A program made the translations under genes and the position numbers. A stretch of 64,000 nucleotides of DNA from Chitinophagaceae bacterium (lineage in GTDB: Bacteria; Bacteroidota; Bacteroidia; Chitinophagales; Chitinophagaceae), in assembly GCA_016722465.1 (NCBI GenBank), contig JADKJC010000001.1, positions 992,001-1,056,000 of the forward strand, written 5' to 3'. Positions 37,408 to 49,216 of this stretch are shown in pieces. Below the pieces are notes generated by a model. That model was not told where the DNA came from, did not search any database, and saw only the letters and a program-made list of their open reading frames with translations. Positions within the stretch are counted from its first letter, which is position 1; each line of letters starts with the position of its first letter.

Positions 37408-40400
37408 AGCACTTCATTTTTAAGAAGAGTTTTTCAAAACCCATGTCAACAGCGATTTTACGGGTACGCACAATGGTAAACAGGTCTTCTACCTGCGGCG
37501 GAATGGGGCCAAAACGATCTAACAATTCCTGGTGGAATTCCAGCAGTTCTTTTTCATTTTCACTATTGTCCAATCTTGTATACAAACTCAATCTCTCTGT
37601 AATGCTTTCCACATAACTGTCGGGTATCAAAATTTCCGGTCAGTATCAATGCTGCAGTCGCTTACAAAATCATCCTGCTTGTCGATCTCTTCTTTGAACA
37701 GTTCTCTAAAATTCGAACGCTTCAATTCCTTCACTGCTTCATCTAAAATCTTCTGGTACATCTCGAACCCGATCTCTGCAATAAAACCACTTTGTTCACC
37801 GCCCAGTAAATTTCCGGCACCACGGATATCAAGGTCTCTCATAGCGATCTGGAATCCACTGCCAAGATCACTGTACTGTTCCAATGTAGATAATCGCTTG
37901 CGGCTGTCCGGTGGCAAGGTGCTCATCGGTGGTGCCAGCAAATAACAGAATGCTTTTTTATTGCTTCTTCCAACCCTTCCTCTTAATTGATGAAGATCAC
38001 TCAAACCAAACTGGTGTGCATTGTTTACAATGATGGTATTCACATTCGGGATGTCCACACCGCTTTCTACAATGTTGGTACAAACCAGCACATCGTATTT
38101 CTTATCCATGAAATCGAGAATGGTGTCCTCCAACTGGTCGCCTTCCATTTGCCCGTGTGCAAAAGCGATGCTCAGGTCAGGACACAATCCCTGTATCAAT
38201 CCTTTCATTTCACTCAGGCCATTCACCCGGTTGTGGATGAAGAATACCTGCCCGCCTCTTTCTGTTTCGTAATAAATAATATCCCGGATGGCATCTTCAT
38301 TAAATACCGTCACTTCGGTTTGTATCGGCTGGCGGTTGGGCGGCGCTGTGTTGATGATACTGAGATCTCTTGCCCCCATCAAACTGAACTGTAATGTTCT
38401 CGGTATTGGGGTGGCGGTCAGCGTGAGTGAATCAACCGTTGTTCTTAATTGTTTTAATTTTTCTTTTGCGGCTACACCAAATTTCTGTTCTTCATCAATG
38501 ATCATGATGCCAAGGTTTTTGAACTTAACATCTTTGCCAAGCAATGAGTGTGTACCTATAATGATGTCGATCTTTCCCTCTTCTAATTTTTTGAGTGTTT
38601 CTTTTTTCTCCTTACTGGATTTGAAACGATTGACAAAGTCCACCTTCACCGGGAAATCCTTTAAGCGGTCACTGAAAGTTTTATAATGCTGGTAAGCAAG
38701 AATAGTGGTAGGTACCAATATCGCAGCCTGCTTATCATCGCAGCAGGTTTTAAATGCTGCCCTGATGGCAATTTCTGTTTTACCAAAGCCCACATCGCCG
38801 CAAACCAGCCTGTCCATCGGCATGGCTTTTTCCATATCCCGTTTCACATCTTCGGTGGCCTTGCCCTGGTCAGGCGTGTCTTCATAAATAAAACTTGCTT
38901 CCAGTTCTGTTTGCATGTAATTGTCCGGTGAATGTGCAAAGCCTTCCTGGCTTTTTCGCTGTGCATACAATTTAATCAGGTCGGTGGCAATATCTTTTAC
39001 CTGCTTCTTGGTCTTTTCTTTCAGCTTGTTCCAAACATCACTGCCCAGCTTCTTCATTTTTGGAATACTACCTTCCTTTCCGCTGTACTTACCAATTTTG
39101 TGCAGCGATGAAATATTTACATAGAGCAGGTCACCATCTTCGTATTCTATCTTCACCGCTTCCTGCATTTTACCATTGGCCTCTATCTTCTGCAAACCAC
39201 TGTACACCCCTACGCCATGATCGATATGTGTTACATAATCGCCTGGCTGTAATTCTCTTAATGTTTTTAAAGTAAGTGCTTTGTTCTTGCTAAACGCCTG
39301 TTTTACCTTGTATTTGTGATAGCGCTGGAATATCTGGTGATCGGTATAACAAACTGCTTTCAGGTCATCATCAATAAAACCTTCATGAATGGAGGTGGGC
39401 ACGGGCGTTACCTGTATCTCAGCTTTCAGGTCGGTGAAGATGATGTGCAGCCTTTCTAATTGCTTTGGATTTTCTGCAAACAGGTAAATATTGTAATGCT
39501 TCGCTTCGTATTCTTTTAAATTTTTTATCAGCAGATCAAATTGCCTGTTAAATGCTGGCTGTTCCTTAGTTGAAAAGTTGATGGTTGATGGTTGGCCCTC
39601 AGCCGGAAAACTTGCCTTCTTCAAACTCTATTACGTGGCGATGAGTAATTTGTTTTTCAACTTCTTTCGCTTTTACAAAATCATCTGCTGAAATATCTTT
39701 CTTCTCATTGATCTCGGCTTCTTCATCCGTTACGCCGGAATGATAACTGCCGCTTTTTACAACTTCTAAGAACAGGTCCAGGTCTTCTTCCTGCTGCTCA
39801 ATTTTTCTTTGATGAATTCCCAGTCCTGCATCCACACTACGGTATTCCCCGGGTAAGAATTCAAATAATGAAACCTTCTCCCCTGTTTCAAATTGTGTTT
39901 CTACATTGGGGATGATGTTTACCTGCAGCAGCTTTCTTTCACTTAACTGCGTTTCCGGTTCAAAAATGCGGATGCTGTCCACTTCATTGCCAAACAGTTC
40001 AATCCGGTATGGCTTTTCATTACCAAAAGAATAAATATCCAGGATACCGCCACGAACTGCAAACTGCCCAGGCTCATACACAAAATCTGTTCTTACAAAA
40101 CCATGGTTCACAAATTTTTCCAGCATGCCATTCACATCCAGTTCATCACCCTGCTTGATGGAAATGATATTCTCCGATAATCTTTTCGACAACACTACTT
40201 TTTCAAACAGTGCTTCAGAATAAGTGACCACTATTTTTTTATTGGTATTGTGTGTAGCAGAGGCAATTTTCGTCAAAGCTTCTGTCCGGAGCATTACGTG
40301 ACTGCTGTTGAGCAGGCGATAATTCTTTTTGTTTTTGAAAGAAGAAGGGAAATAAAATACATCCAGTGCACCACTGATATTTTCTAATGTGTTGTGAAAA

Positions 40401-40612
40401 TAGGCAGCATCTTCCGCATCTCTTAAAATGATAATGTGATTGAGCTGTGCGGTGGAAGGATGGCCGAAAACAGCGTTAACAATGAATTCAGGAGCGCTGC
40501 CCTGCAGGCCGGAAAGATGTAAATGCTGCGGTTGAGACAAAGTGATCCTGTCCGCTATTTGAAAACAGCGGGAATTATCAGCATATTCCTTCTTCAGCAC
40601 TTCCAGGTTCAT
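37175..40612 (-). CDS. mfd: Transcription-repair coupling factor Mfd, frameshifted
   Basis: I start at ATG 40610-40612 (MNLEVLKKEYADNS) and end at TAA 37175-37177, about 1,145 codons. Mfd removes RNA polymerase stalled at lesions and recruits UvrA. Visible parts: UvrB-homology N-terminal region (RGGILDIYSFGNEKPYRIEL), the RNA polymerase-interacting domain (GDYVTHIDHGVGVYSG), the translocase with Walker A GDVGFGKTE and box II DEEQKFGV, QLRGRVGRSNKKAFCYLL and the TRCF domain. Single-base shifts near 39615, 37641, 37400 and 37345 split it into pieces. Each is repaired by one base, for example a missing base in the 37641 region restores DTDLEILIPDSYVES. The gene is highly conserved, so sequence error is likely. 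Confidence 0.9.
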
Positions 40613-40770
40613 TCTTGCCGCAAAGATAAACAGGTTCTCCAGAAAGAAAGCAACTGATTGCTGTTTAGCGGCGTTCACATACCAAAAGCCTTAACAAATG
40701 CCTGTTTTAAGGATAAAATAATTTATTTTCGGGATTCGCTCAAAGCCACATTCAACCTAATTTGTTTTTA

Positions 40771-43700
40771 ATGAAAATTTTTTACGCTGTTTTATTTAGT
40801 ATACTGTTGTTTTGTGTTACCGGAACATTATCAGCCCAGCAAAAAGAAATGCCGGTTCGGTTTGTGAATGGTGACTTTATCACCGGCAGCAATATCAGCA
40901 AAGGCAGTTTTAAAAAAGAGGACATCAGCAATGCAGCCTTTGGCGCTGATTATTATGTGCTGGTTCAATTCAGCAAAATCCCTTCAACAGCAGTAATGCA
41001 AAAAATGAAAGATGCCGGTATCCGGTTAAGCACTTTCCTGCCCGGCAACGCTTACCTGGCTTCCATAAAAAACAGTTTTGATTTCAGCAGGGCCCGTTCG
41101 TTTACCATCAGTTCCATCAATGCCATCCCTGTTGAATATAAAATTCACAACAGTTTGCAAAGCTATCAGCCCACTTCAAATAAAGAAGAAGTGCAGGCAA
41201 TCGCAATCACTTATTTTAACCAAAGTTGATAAAGCATTTGTGCTGGCTGAATTAAAAAAAAGCAGGCGCTATCGTGGTAACGGAAAAATTTGAGGCGGCA
41301 AATATTATCCTCCTGCAATACAACAGGTCATTGATCAATACAATTGCCGCACTTCCTTTTATCAATAGCCTGAGCCTGCAGTTTGTAAAAGACAAACCAC
41401 TTAATTACATCAGCAGGGCGGCACATGCAGTAAATGGACTAAATGCAATCAATGGAAAGAATTTAAATGGCCATGGTGTAGCAGTTGGTATTGGCGATGA
41501 TGCGGATGCTTCCACTCATATTGATTTTGCAGGCAGGCTTATCAACCGCAGCCCGTGGGTGCCTGCCAACCATGGAACACATACTACTGGTACCACTGCA
41601 GGTGCCGGTATTATCAATGTTAGAAACAGGGGTATGGCGGCAAAAGCCACCATTGTAAGCCAGTACTTCAGTGATATCATTGTAAATGCACCTACTTATA
41701 TAACTGATTACAACCTGGTAGTTACCAATAATTCTTATCACTCAGCAGCCGATAAATGTGCCGGGGAAAGGGAATACAATGTACTGAGCCAGTATGGCGA
41801 TGATCAGATGTACAATAACAGCAAGCTACAGCATGTATTTGCATCGGGCAATGACGGTGCACAAACCTGTTCACCTTATCCTGGTTCTTTTGGTACAGTT
41901 AAATCAGGATGGCAAACAGCAAAGAATATACTCACCGTGGGCGCCGTAAGGGTTGACAACTACAGCATCGCAACCTACAGCAGTCGTGGCCCCACCATGG
42001 ATGGAAGGATAAAACCAGAAATCACGGCCAATGGCTATGATGTTACTTCCACCATCAGGAACAATGCTTACGGCCCCAACTATGGCACCAGCATGGCCTG
42101 CCCTGCAGTAACAGGAGGATTGGCATTGATGTACGAACGTTACCGTCAAAAAAATGCAGGTGCTGATCCTAAAAGTGCTTTGATAAAAGCCCTTGCCTGT
42201 AACACCGCCGAAGACCTTGGCAATGCCGGCCCTGATTTTACCTACGGCTTTGGAATGCTGAATGTAAGGCGTGGCGTAGAAGCAATTGACAGCAACCGTT
42301 ATTTCATTACCACGATTGCCAATGCCGGCAGCAATACACATAATTTTACCATACCAGCCAATACACGCCGGGTAAAAGTGATGCTTTACTGGAATGATGT
42401 GCCTGCAGCCAGCAATGCAGCTACAACACTGGTAAATGACCTTGACATAGTTGTGATAGAACCTTCTTTTACCTTGCACCGACCACTCACGCTAAATACT
42501 ACCCCGGCCAATGTTAACAATACTGCTACCGAAGCCCCGGATCATTTGAATAATATTGAACAGGTAGTAATTGAGAATCCTGCCGCAGGTGTTTACTCTG
42601 CCAATATCAATGGATTCAATGTTCCTTCCGGCACACAGGAATATGTGGTGACATACGAGATCATTAAAAACGCTGTAACAGTTGAATACCCTTTTGTTGG
42701 GGAGAAACGCTGGTGCCCGGTGAAGCAGAAACCATCCGCTGGAATGCTTATGGCAATGAGTCGAATAATTTCACCATAGAATATTCTACCAACAATGGCG
42801 GCAACTGGACACTGATTGACAATAATGTGCCGGCTGCCAGCAGGCTCTACAACTGGACCGTTCCGGCTACCATCACCAACAATGGCTTGATAAGGATCAG
42901 CAGGAATGGTACTGCGTTGACCGACCAGAGTGATTTTAGTTTTGTTGTTCTTGGGCCAGCCGGCAGTAACAAGTACCAAGGTTTGTGAAGGGGCCATACA
43001 GTTAAACTGGCCTGCCATTAGCAGCGCTACCAGCTATAACGTGCTGCAGTTAAATGGCGACAGTATGAAACTGATCGGCAATACCAGTTCCTTATCCTAT
43101 TTAATAACCGGTCTTGATAAAAACAACACTTACTGGTTTGGCGTAGCTGCAAAAAACGGTGCTGTTGCAGGCAGAAGATCCTTGTCTGTACAGGCAAGAC
43201 CCGACAGCGGCACCTGTACTTTATCCAACTTCAACAACGACCTGAAAGTTGACAGCATTTTAGAACCCAATACGGCAAGACAATTTTTTTCAACTGAAAG
43301 CAATGCCAGCAAACCTGTAAAAATCAGCATCAAAAACCTGGGCACTATTGCTGTAACCGGCCCATACAATGTAACTTTTGATTATGGCACCGGCAGCGTA
43401 ACTGAAATTGTGAATACCACCATCAACGCAGGGGCATCGCTTATTTATACTTTCACTGGCATGTATCCTTTGCCACCCGGGCAGGGTTATCAATACAACT
43501 TTAAAGCATGGGTTACAAAAGCAGCAGACAATAATCATTTGAATGACACAGCATACAAAACGGTGAAACTAATCAACAACAGTCCCATTACAACATTGCC
43601 TTTATCCGAAGGTTTTGAATCAATGCCGGTGGCGGAATTCACTTCCAATGAAATGGCGGTTGGCGGAAACAAGTATCTCGATTTTTTCCCAAACAGCATA

Positions 43701-46004
43701 AGAGGCAGGGCAAGAACATTTGTAAACAGTGGCATTGCATTGACCGGTTCAAGAGCACTCACCCTAGGACCAGGCACCTTACAATGCTGTTGCTACCACC
43801 GACAGCGCTGTGCTCAATTATAATCTTTCGCAGTTTGCTGCCAAACAAGTACGCTTTGATTTTTACTACAAAAATCACGGGCAGACCAACGAAACCGGCA
43901 ACAGGGTTTGGATAAGGGGCAGTGAAAATGCCAACTGGGTGGAAGCGTATGATTTATTCGATAACCAGGCAGATGTTGGCGACTGGAAAAAAGCACTTAT
44001 CAATATTAATGAAGTATTGGGCAGCGCTAATCCCGTACAAACAATCACCTCTACTTTCCAAATAAAATTAGGGCAGGAGGGATATGCAACTGCTAACAGC
44101 CCAAACCCGGTGGTGGACATTGATGATGGCTATACATTTGATAACCTTATTGTAAGTGAAGCGGTGAATGATGTGGCAGCACTCAGCATCAATTCGCCGG
44201 ACAAAGCCGGTTGCAGCCTGGTGGCCAATAATCCCATCAGCGTAAAAATAAAAGCTATCACAACGCCGTTTTGAATAATGTGCAAGTGAGCTACCAGGTA
44301 AATGGGGGTGCCATTGTTACTGAAATCATTCCATCTATTGCTGCCAACCAGGCACTGGATTATGTATTTACACAAAGGGCAGATCTTTCTGCCTACATCG
44401 ATTATAACATTAATGTATGGGTAAAATATGCAACAGACAGTTATGCATCCAACGACAGTGTATTGAATTACCTGGTGCACAACAGTCCGCTGATCAACAG
44501 TTACCCATACCTGCAGAGTTTTGAAAACGATAATGGATATTTTTATACAACGGGCACCAACTCCACCTGGAATGGGGTGTGCCTGCAAAAGCGATTATCA
44601 ACAAAGTTCCTAATGGAACAAAAATATGGACCACCAACCTGGATAACAATTATTCAGACAACGAAACTTCTTACCTCGTATCTCCCTGTTTTGACCTGAC
44701 CGGGTTGAGAAATCCCGTACTTTCATTCAGTCATATATTCGATATTGAGCAGGATTATGATTATACCTGGGTAGAATACAGCACGGATGGAAAAACCTGG
44801 AACAAACTGGGTAACGTAAACCAGGGTACCAACTGGTACGACAATGCCGTTGATATCAACTGGCGCTTATCCAATAAAAAATGGCATGTGGCCAGCATTG
44901 ACGTACCAGTAACCAATGCCACCGTGCATTTTCGTTTTGCAATGAGCAGCGATGCCGGTGTAACACAAGAAGGTGTGGGCATTGATGATATTCATATCCA
45001 TGAAAAATATGAAATTCCAGGCAACCCCGGTGGCATGTTCACCAGTTCTATCAACACGACCGCCTCTAATAACTGGATAAGCAATCTGTATGGCGATGAC
45101 ATGGGATTTCCCGGCTACATCTATACAGAAATAAATACACGTGGACAAAACCTCGGCACCTTACAAATTGATCCTTTGAAAAATCTTGGCCCCGTCAGGT
45201 TTAGCAATAACCAATATTATATCGGCAGGAATTTTTCTATTCATCCGGGTATCTTACCAACAGATACGGTTGACCTCAGGCTTTATTTTACTGACGTTGA
45301 AGTAAATGAAATGATCAATGCCGGTAACTGCCCCGGTTGCCCCAGGCTGAATGATGCTTATGAATTGGGCATTACCAATTATACCGGTGCCCCTGCAGAA
45401 GAGAATGTAAGTTTAGACGACAACCTCGCTGGTTATTACAACTTTATAGTGCCCGGCCAAACAAAGATCATCCCCTTCGGATCGGGTTATTATGCTGAGT
45501 TTAGCCTAGCCAATTTGGGGGAATTCTGGATCAGTAAAGGAAATATTGCCCCGGCAGCTTCAAACCTTTGCCCGGCAACCACCTTTGCACTCACAACAAC
45601 ATTGGGAACTACATACCAGTGGCAGGTAAATACCGGGGCAGGATATACGAATATTACGGATGGAACTTTTATTCCGGTACAATCGACAGCAGTCTCCAGC
45701 TTATCAACGTGCCAACTTCCTACACAGGGTACAAGTACCGTTGCGTAGTGGATGGCACACCTGCAAACGCCCTATACTTTACAGTTTAAAAAACACGGAA
45801 TGGCAGCACCAGTTCAGACTGGTTTACTGCATCCAACTGGAGTTGCGGTACAGTGCCTGATCAATATACCGATGTGGTGATTCCGGGTAAACTAAGCCCA
45901 TTATCCTGTACTTACTGCCAATGCTGCTGTAAAGAGCATCCGCATACTGGCAGGAGTAGCTCATTGTTAATGCAGGTATAAAACTGGATGTAAAAGGAAG
46001 ATAG
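40771..46004 (+). CDS. Large secreted subtilisin-like (S8) protease, multiply frameshifted
   Basis: Start ATG 40771 (MKIFYAVLFSILLFCVTGTLSA signal region). The catalytic domain spans about 41430-42290: Asp in VGIGDDADAST, His in NHGTHTTGTTAGAG, Ser in NYGTSMACPAVTGG. Then come a P-domain-like segment, Ig/FN3-type modules (WPAISSATSYNVLQL), MAM-like modules (EGFESMPVAEF, GVGIDDIHIHEKYEIPG), an Ig-like module (WQVNTGAGYTNI) and an NW-type end (FTASNWSCGTVPD). At least nine one-base slips (near 41211, 41253, 42706, 42952, 43775, 44250, 44577, 45670, 45890) break it, mostly in homopolymers. About 1,740 residues if restored. Extracellular protein degradation is expected. No clear type IX tail is seen. 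Confidence 0.78.
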
Positions 46005-46780
46005 AATACCTGGCATTGCAGAAATATTATACTGACACCGGTACGCTTGTACTGCTGCCGCCATTTCTTTAATAAGCGCCGGATCTTTTTCAATGGCATT
46101 GCCTACTACAATTACATCCGCACCGCTTTTACAATTGATGTATGCTTTTTCCGGTTCGATGATACCACCACCAATGATCAATGGAACGCTGATAGATTGC
46201 GCCACTTTTTCGATCATACTTTCGGGAATGGCTCTTTTGGCGCCGCTGCCGGCATCCATATAAATCAGTTTCATACCCAGCATTTCGCCAGCCATGGCAG
46301 TGCAGACTGCAATTTCATTTTTATCTGAAGGAAGGGGGCTTGCATTGGAAATATAAGACACCGTTGTAGGAGCCCCGCCATCCACCACCATATAACCGGT
46401 TGACATGATCTCCAGTCCGCTTTTTTTAACCACCGGCGCCGAAACCACATGCTGGCCGATCAGCAATTCAGGATTGCGTCCACTGATCAGCGAAAGGTAC
46501 AAGAGCGCATCGGCGTATTTGCTTACCTGCGAAGGGCTGCCCGGGAAAATAATGGTAGGAATACTGCACTGGCGTTTGATCAGTTGCAGGCATTCGTCCA
46601 GGTAATTGGAGATAACCAAACTGCCGCCCACGAGGAAATAATCCACCTTTGCATCCACCGCCAAACCGATCAATTGGTCCATGCTCTGGTCGTTCACCTT
46701 GTCCGGATCAATTAATACAGCAAATGACTTTTGCCCAATCGCTTACGCTCTGTTAATGAATGATATATCCCTTTTGTCAT
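45912..46780 (-). CDS. pcrB: Geranylgeranylglyceryl phosphate synthase family (PcrB-like), one frameshift
   Basis: Start ATG 46778-46780. TERKRLG is followed, after a one-base slip near 46724, by SFAVLIDPDKVND, the TIM-barrel start of the family. Later come DYFLVGGSL, PTIIFPGSPSQVSKYADALL, MSTGYMVVDGGAPTTV, YMDAGSGAKRAIP and the phosphate site PLIIGGGI then VVGNAIEKDP. These enzymes join a polyprenyl diphosphate to sn-glycerol-1-phosphate. The open frame runs to 45912 and overlaps the 3' end of the convergent protease. The true end may be near 46027, where the alternative frame stops after MAAAV. About 250 residues fits the family. Confidence 0.87.
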
Positions 46781-46880
46781 TAATGGACGGTTGGTTATCT
46801 GCAAATGTAATTTTTATATTAAAATATAGCTATAAGGACTACCAATACATGATTAAATACGCAAAAAGGTAATTTTGGAT

Positions 46881-47273
46881 ATGGACATCAGTGCTGAAAT
46901 AAAATTCAAGACGGCCCGGAGCGGTGGAAAAGGAGGGCAAAATGTAAACAAAGTAGAAACGATGGTGGAAGGCTACTGGAATATTGCCGCCACTACCCTA
47001 CTGACGGAAGAAGAAAAACAACTGGTGACAACGAAATTAGCCAACCGCATCAATGCAGATGGGATGCTGCTGGTAAAAAGCCAGGAGGAAAGAAGCCAAT
47101 TGGGCAACAAGCAACTGGTAATAAAAAAGATGAACGAACTGGTAACAAAGGCGCTGATCGTCCCCAAAAAAAGAAAGCCCACCAAAATAAGCAAGGCGGT
47201 AAAAGAAAAAAGACTGGAAAGCAAAAAGAAAACCGGTGAAGTAAAGCAGCTGCGTAAAAAAGTAACTTTTTAA
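46881..47273 (+). CDS. arfB: Alternative ribosome-rescue factor ArfB-like (peptidyl-tRNA hydrolase domain)
   Basis: I choose ATG 46881 over an upstream TTG. 131 residues. The GGQ motif lies in ARSGGKGGQNVNKVETMVEG, the signature of the ArfB/YaeJ and release-factor catalytic domain. The tail is lysine-rich (KKRKPTKISKAVKEKR), which in ArfB enters the mRNA channel of stalled ribosomes. No codon-recognition domain is present. It hydrolyses peptidyl-tRNA on non-stop ribosomes. It lies 2 nt upstream of the MbnP-like gene, though the functions are not obviously related. Confidence 0.92.
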   Translation: MDISAEIKFKTARSGGKGGQNVNKVETMVEGYWNIAATTLLTEEEKQLVTTKLANRINADGMLLVKSQEERSQLGNKQLVIKKMNELVTKALIVPKKRKPTKISKAVKEKRLESKKKTGEVKQLRKKVTF

Positions 47274-47275
47274 CA

Positions 47276-48022
47276 ATGAAAACGGCCGGTTGCTTAATAC
47301 TCCTCCTTTGCCTGCTGGCCAACACACAGGCACAGCCGAAAAAGCCGGCAACGGGTATCGTGAAAATATTTTTTAATAACCGCATCAATAACCACCCAGT
47401 TGTTTTAAACGACAGTACTTATACCAACCCGTTTGGAGAAAGCTATATCATCAAAAAACTAAAATACTATATCTCAAATACTGTATTCTATTCAGGAGGC
47501 AAACCGCTCAGGCAGAAGAACCGTTACTGGCTTGTAAACCAGGCCATCGACAGCAGCCTTTCAATCAGGATTAACCTGCCGGAAAATAATTACGACAGCA
47601 TCGGTTTCTTGTTAGGTGTAGATAGTGCCCGGAATACCAGCGGTGCACAAACCGGCGCTTTAGATCCATTGAATGATATGTTCTGGACCTGGCACTCTGG
47701 TTATATCATGGAAAAGATGGAAGGTAGTTCGCCACAAAGTAAGATAGTGAACAACAAATTTGAATACCATATCGGCGGATACGAAGGGGAAAACAGCGCA
47801 TTGAACTTTATCAATCTTCGTTTACCTGCGGACAAAAAACTAAGCATTCAAAAAGGTAAGATGAGTACAATCATCATAACTGTTGACATCAATAAATTTT
47901 GGGATTCGGGTTACCGGCTAACAATCAGTGAAACACCGGTATGCAGTACCCCGGGAATATTGGCAAAACAAATAGCTGGAAATTTTAGTAAGTTATTTTC
48001 TGTAGAAGAGGTAACTAATTAA
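47276..48022 (+). CDS. MbnP-like periplasmic protein
   Basis: 248 residues with signal peptide ending NTQAQ. The MbnP-like domain shows NPFGESYIIKKLKYYISN, GFLLGVDSARNTSGAQTGAL and DMFWTWHSGYIMEKMEG. In characterised MbnP a Trp of such a WxWxSGY segment is oxidised to kynurenine by the partner diheme enzyme MbnH, and the protein binds copper. The next gene here encodes an MbnH-like peroxidase, so the pair is complete. Copper binding and Trp oxidation in this protein are inferred from the family. Confidence 0.85.
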   Translation: MKTAGCLILLLCLLANTQAQPKKPATGIVKIFFNNRINNHPVVLNDSTYTNPFGESYIIKKLKYYISNTVFYSGGKPLRQKNRYWLVNQAIDSSLSIRINLPENNYDSIGFLLGVDSARNTSGAQTGALDPLNDMFWTWHSGYIMEKMEGSSPQSKIVNNKFEYHIGGYEGENSALNFINLRLPADKKLSIQKGKMSTIIITVDINKFWDSGYRLTISETPVCSTPGILAKQIAGNFSKLFSVEEVTN

Positions 48023-48067
48023 ATGGTATCTGCAATATGGTATGCCTTACAAGGGAGATTATTATGT

Positions 48068-48130
48068 CTTTTTACAAAAAAGAAATAATAACAGAACAAG
48101 TTCGCAACGATGATGACACGAAGATCACAT
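48068..48130 (+). repeat. Dispersed short repeat, copy A
   Basis: Lies between the MbnP-like and MbnH-like genes. The shared pattern is TTTTTAC, A-rich, then AATAACAGAACAAGTTC, CAACGATG and AAG. Copies B (51947-52010, plus) and C (60603-60666, minus) show the same order of blocks. Confidence 0.6.
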
Positions 48131-48157
48131 GAAGGTTAAAAAATCCATTCAGGTTAA

Positions 48158-49216
48158 TTGAAAATAAAAATTATCATATCGCTGTTACTTATTGTACTTA
48201 CAGGCACGTCATTTTTATATGATGGCCCTCCTAAACCAACGTACCTGAAGCTTACTATTCCCAGAGGCTGGCCAAAACCAGGCAATAATATTTTCGCCAA
48301 TAATCCCTTAACAGAAGAAGGTTTCCAGTTAGGTAAGAAATTATTTTATGATGGCCGGTTAAGCAAGGATGGCAATATCCCCTGTGCCAGCTGCCACCAG
48401 CAGTTTGCTGCCTTCTCTACTTATGATCATGATTTCAGCCATGGCTTTAATAACAGTTTTACCAAACGTAATGCACCACCGTTGTTCAACCTGGCGTGGA
48501 TGAAAGAATTGCATTGGGATGGCGCCATTAACCATATTGAAGTGCAGCCACTGGCGCCAATGACTGCCAAAAACGAAATGGCAGAGACGATTGAAAATGT
48601 ACTGAAGAAACTAAATACGGATACCAGTTACAAAAGAATGTTCAAAGCTGCTTTTGGAAATGCCAGCATCAACAGCCAGCGAATGCTGAGAGCGCTGGCA
48701 CAATTTACCGGCAGCATACAATCGTACAACAGCAAGTACGACAAAGTAAAAAGAGGTGAAGCAACATTTACCATGAGTGAAGAGCAGGGTTACACAATAT
48801 TCAAGGCATCATGCAATGCCTGTCATACAGAACCATTGTTCACCGACAATAAATTCCGGAATAACGGGCTTGATGTCAATAAATCATTATTGGATTCTGG
48901 AAGAATGGCCATTACCGGCAATACTGCAGATTCGTTGAAATTTAAAGTGCCCAGCCTGCGTAATCTCTATCTCACCTCACCCTATATGCATGATGGAAGA
49001 ATGATCACTTTGCAACAGGTGTTGGAACATTACCGGAGTGGTATCAATATCAGCCAATCCACATTGGATACTTTACTGAAAAAAAGAATTGCGATTTCCG
49101 AAAGGGAAGAAGTGGACCTGCTGGCATTCCTGTACACACTTACTGATAAGGATATGTCAACCAATAAAAGATATGCTGAAGTGGTAACTTACAAAATCCA
49201 TGAAGGGCCACATTAA
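48158..49216 (+). CDS. MbnH-like diheme cytochrome c peroxidase family protein
   Basis: 352 residues with probable TTG start; no ATG is in frame upstream before a stop. N-terminal signal helix. Two c-type heme sites, PCASCHQQFAAF (about 77-88) and ACNACHTEPLF (about 220-230). The family features AFSTYDHDFSHGF, KRNAPPLFNLAW, HWDGAINHIEVQ and SPYMHDGRM are present. Members are periplasmic; MbnH subtypes oxidise a Trp of MbnP, while CcpA types reduce peroxide. Placement directly after the MbnP-like gene favours the MbnH role. The stop overlaps the convergent membrane protein gene by 4 nt. Confidence 0.88.
   Translation: MKIKIIISLLLIVLTGTSFLYDGPPKPTYLKLTIPRGWPKPGNNIFANNPLTEEGFQLGKKLFYDGRLSKDGNIPCASCHQQFAAFSTYDHDFSHGFNNSFTKRNAPPLFNLAWMKELHWDGAINHIEVQPLAPMTAKNEMAETIENVLKKLNTDTSYKRMFKAAFGNASINSQRMLRALAQFTGSIQSYNSKYDKVKRGEATFTMSEEQGYTIFKASCNACHTEPLFTDNKFRNNGLDVNKSLLDSGRMAITGNTADSLKFKVPSLRNLYLTSPYMHDGRMITLQQVLEHYRSGINISQSTLDTLLKKRIAISEREEVDLLAFLYTLTDKDMSTNKRYAEVVTYKIHEGPH

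Noticed and set aside
41904..42479. 191-codon minus-strand open frame
   Set aside because: Antisense to the catalytic region of the S8 protease with all triad motifs on the other strand; Cys- and His-rich chance translation.
31890..46780. Programmed ribosomal frameshifting as explanation of the many broken genes
   Set aside because: Breaks occur in unrelated genes, in different directions, without slippery-site plus structure patterns, and mostly at homopolymers, so sequence error or simple mutation is far more likely.
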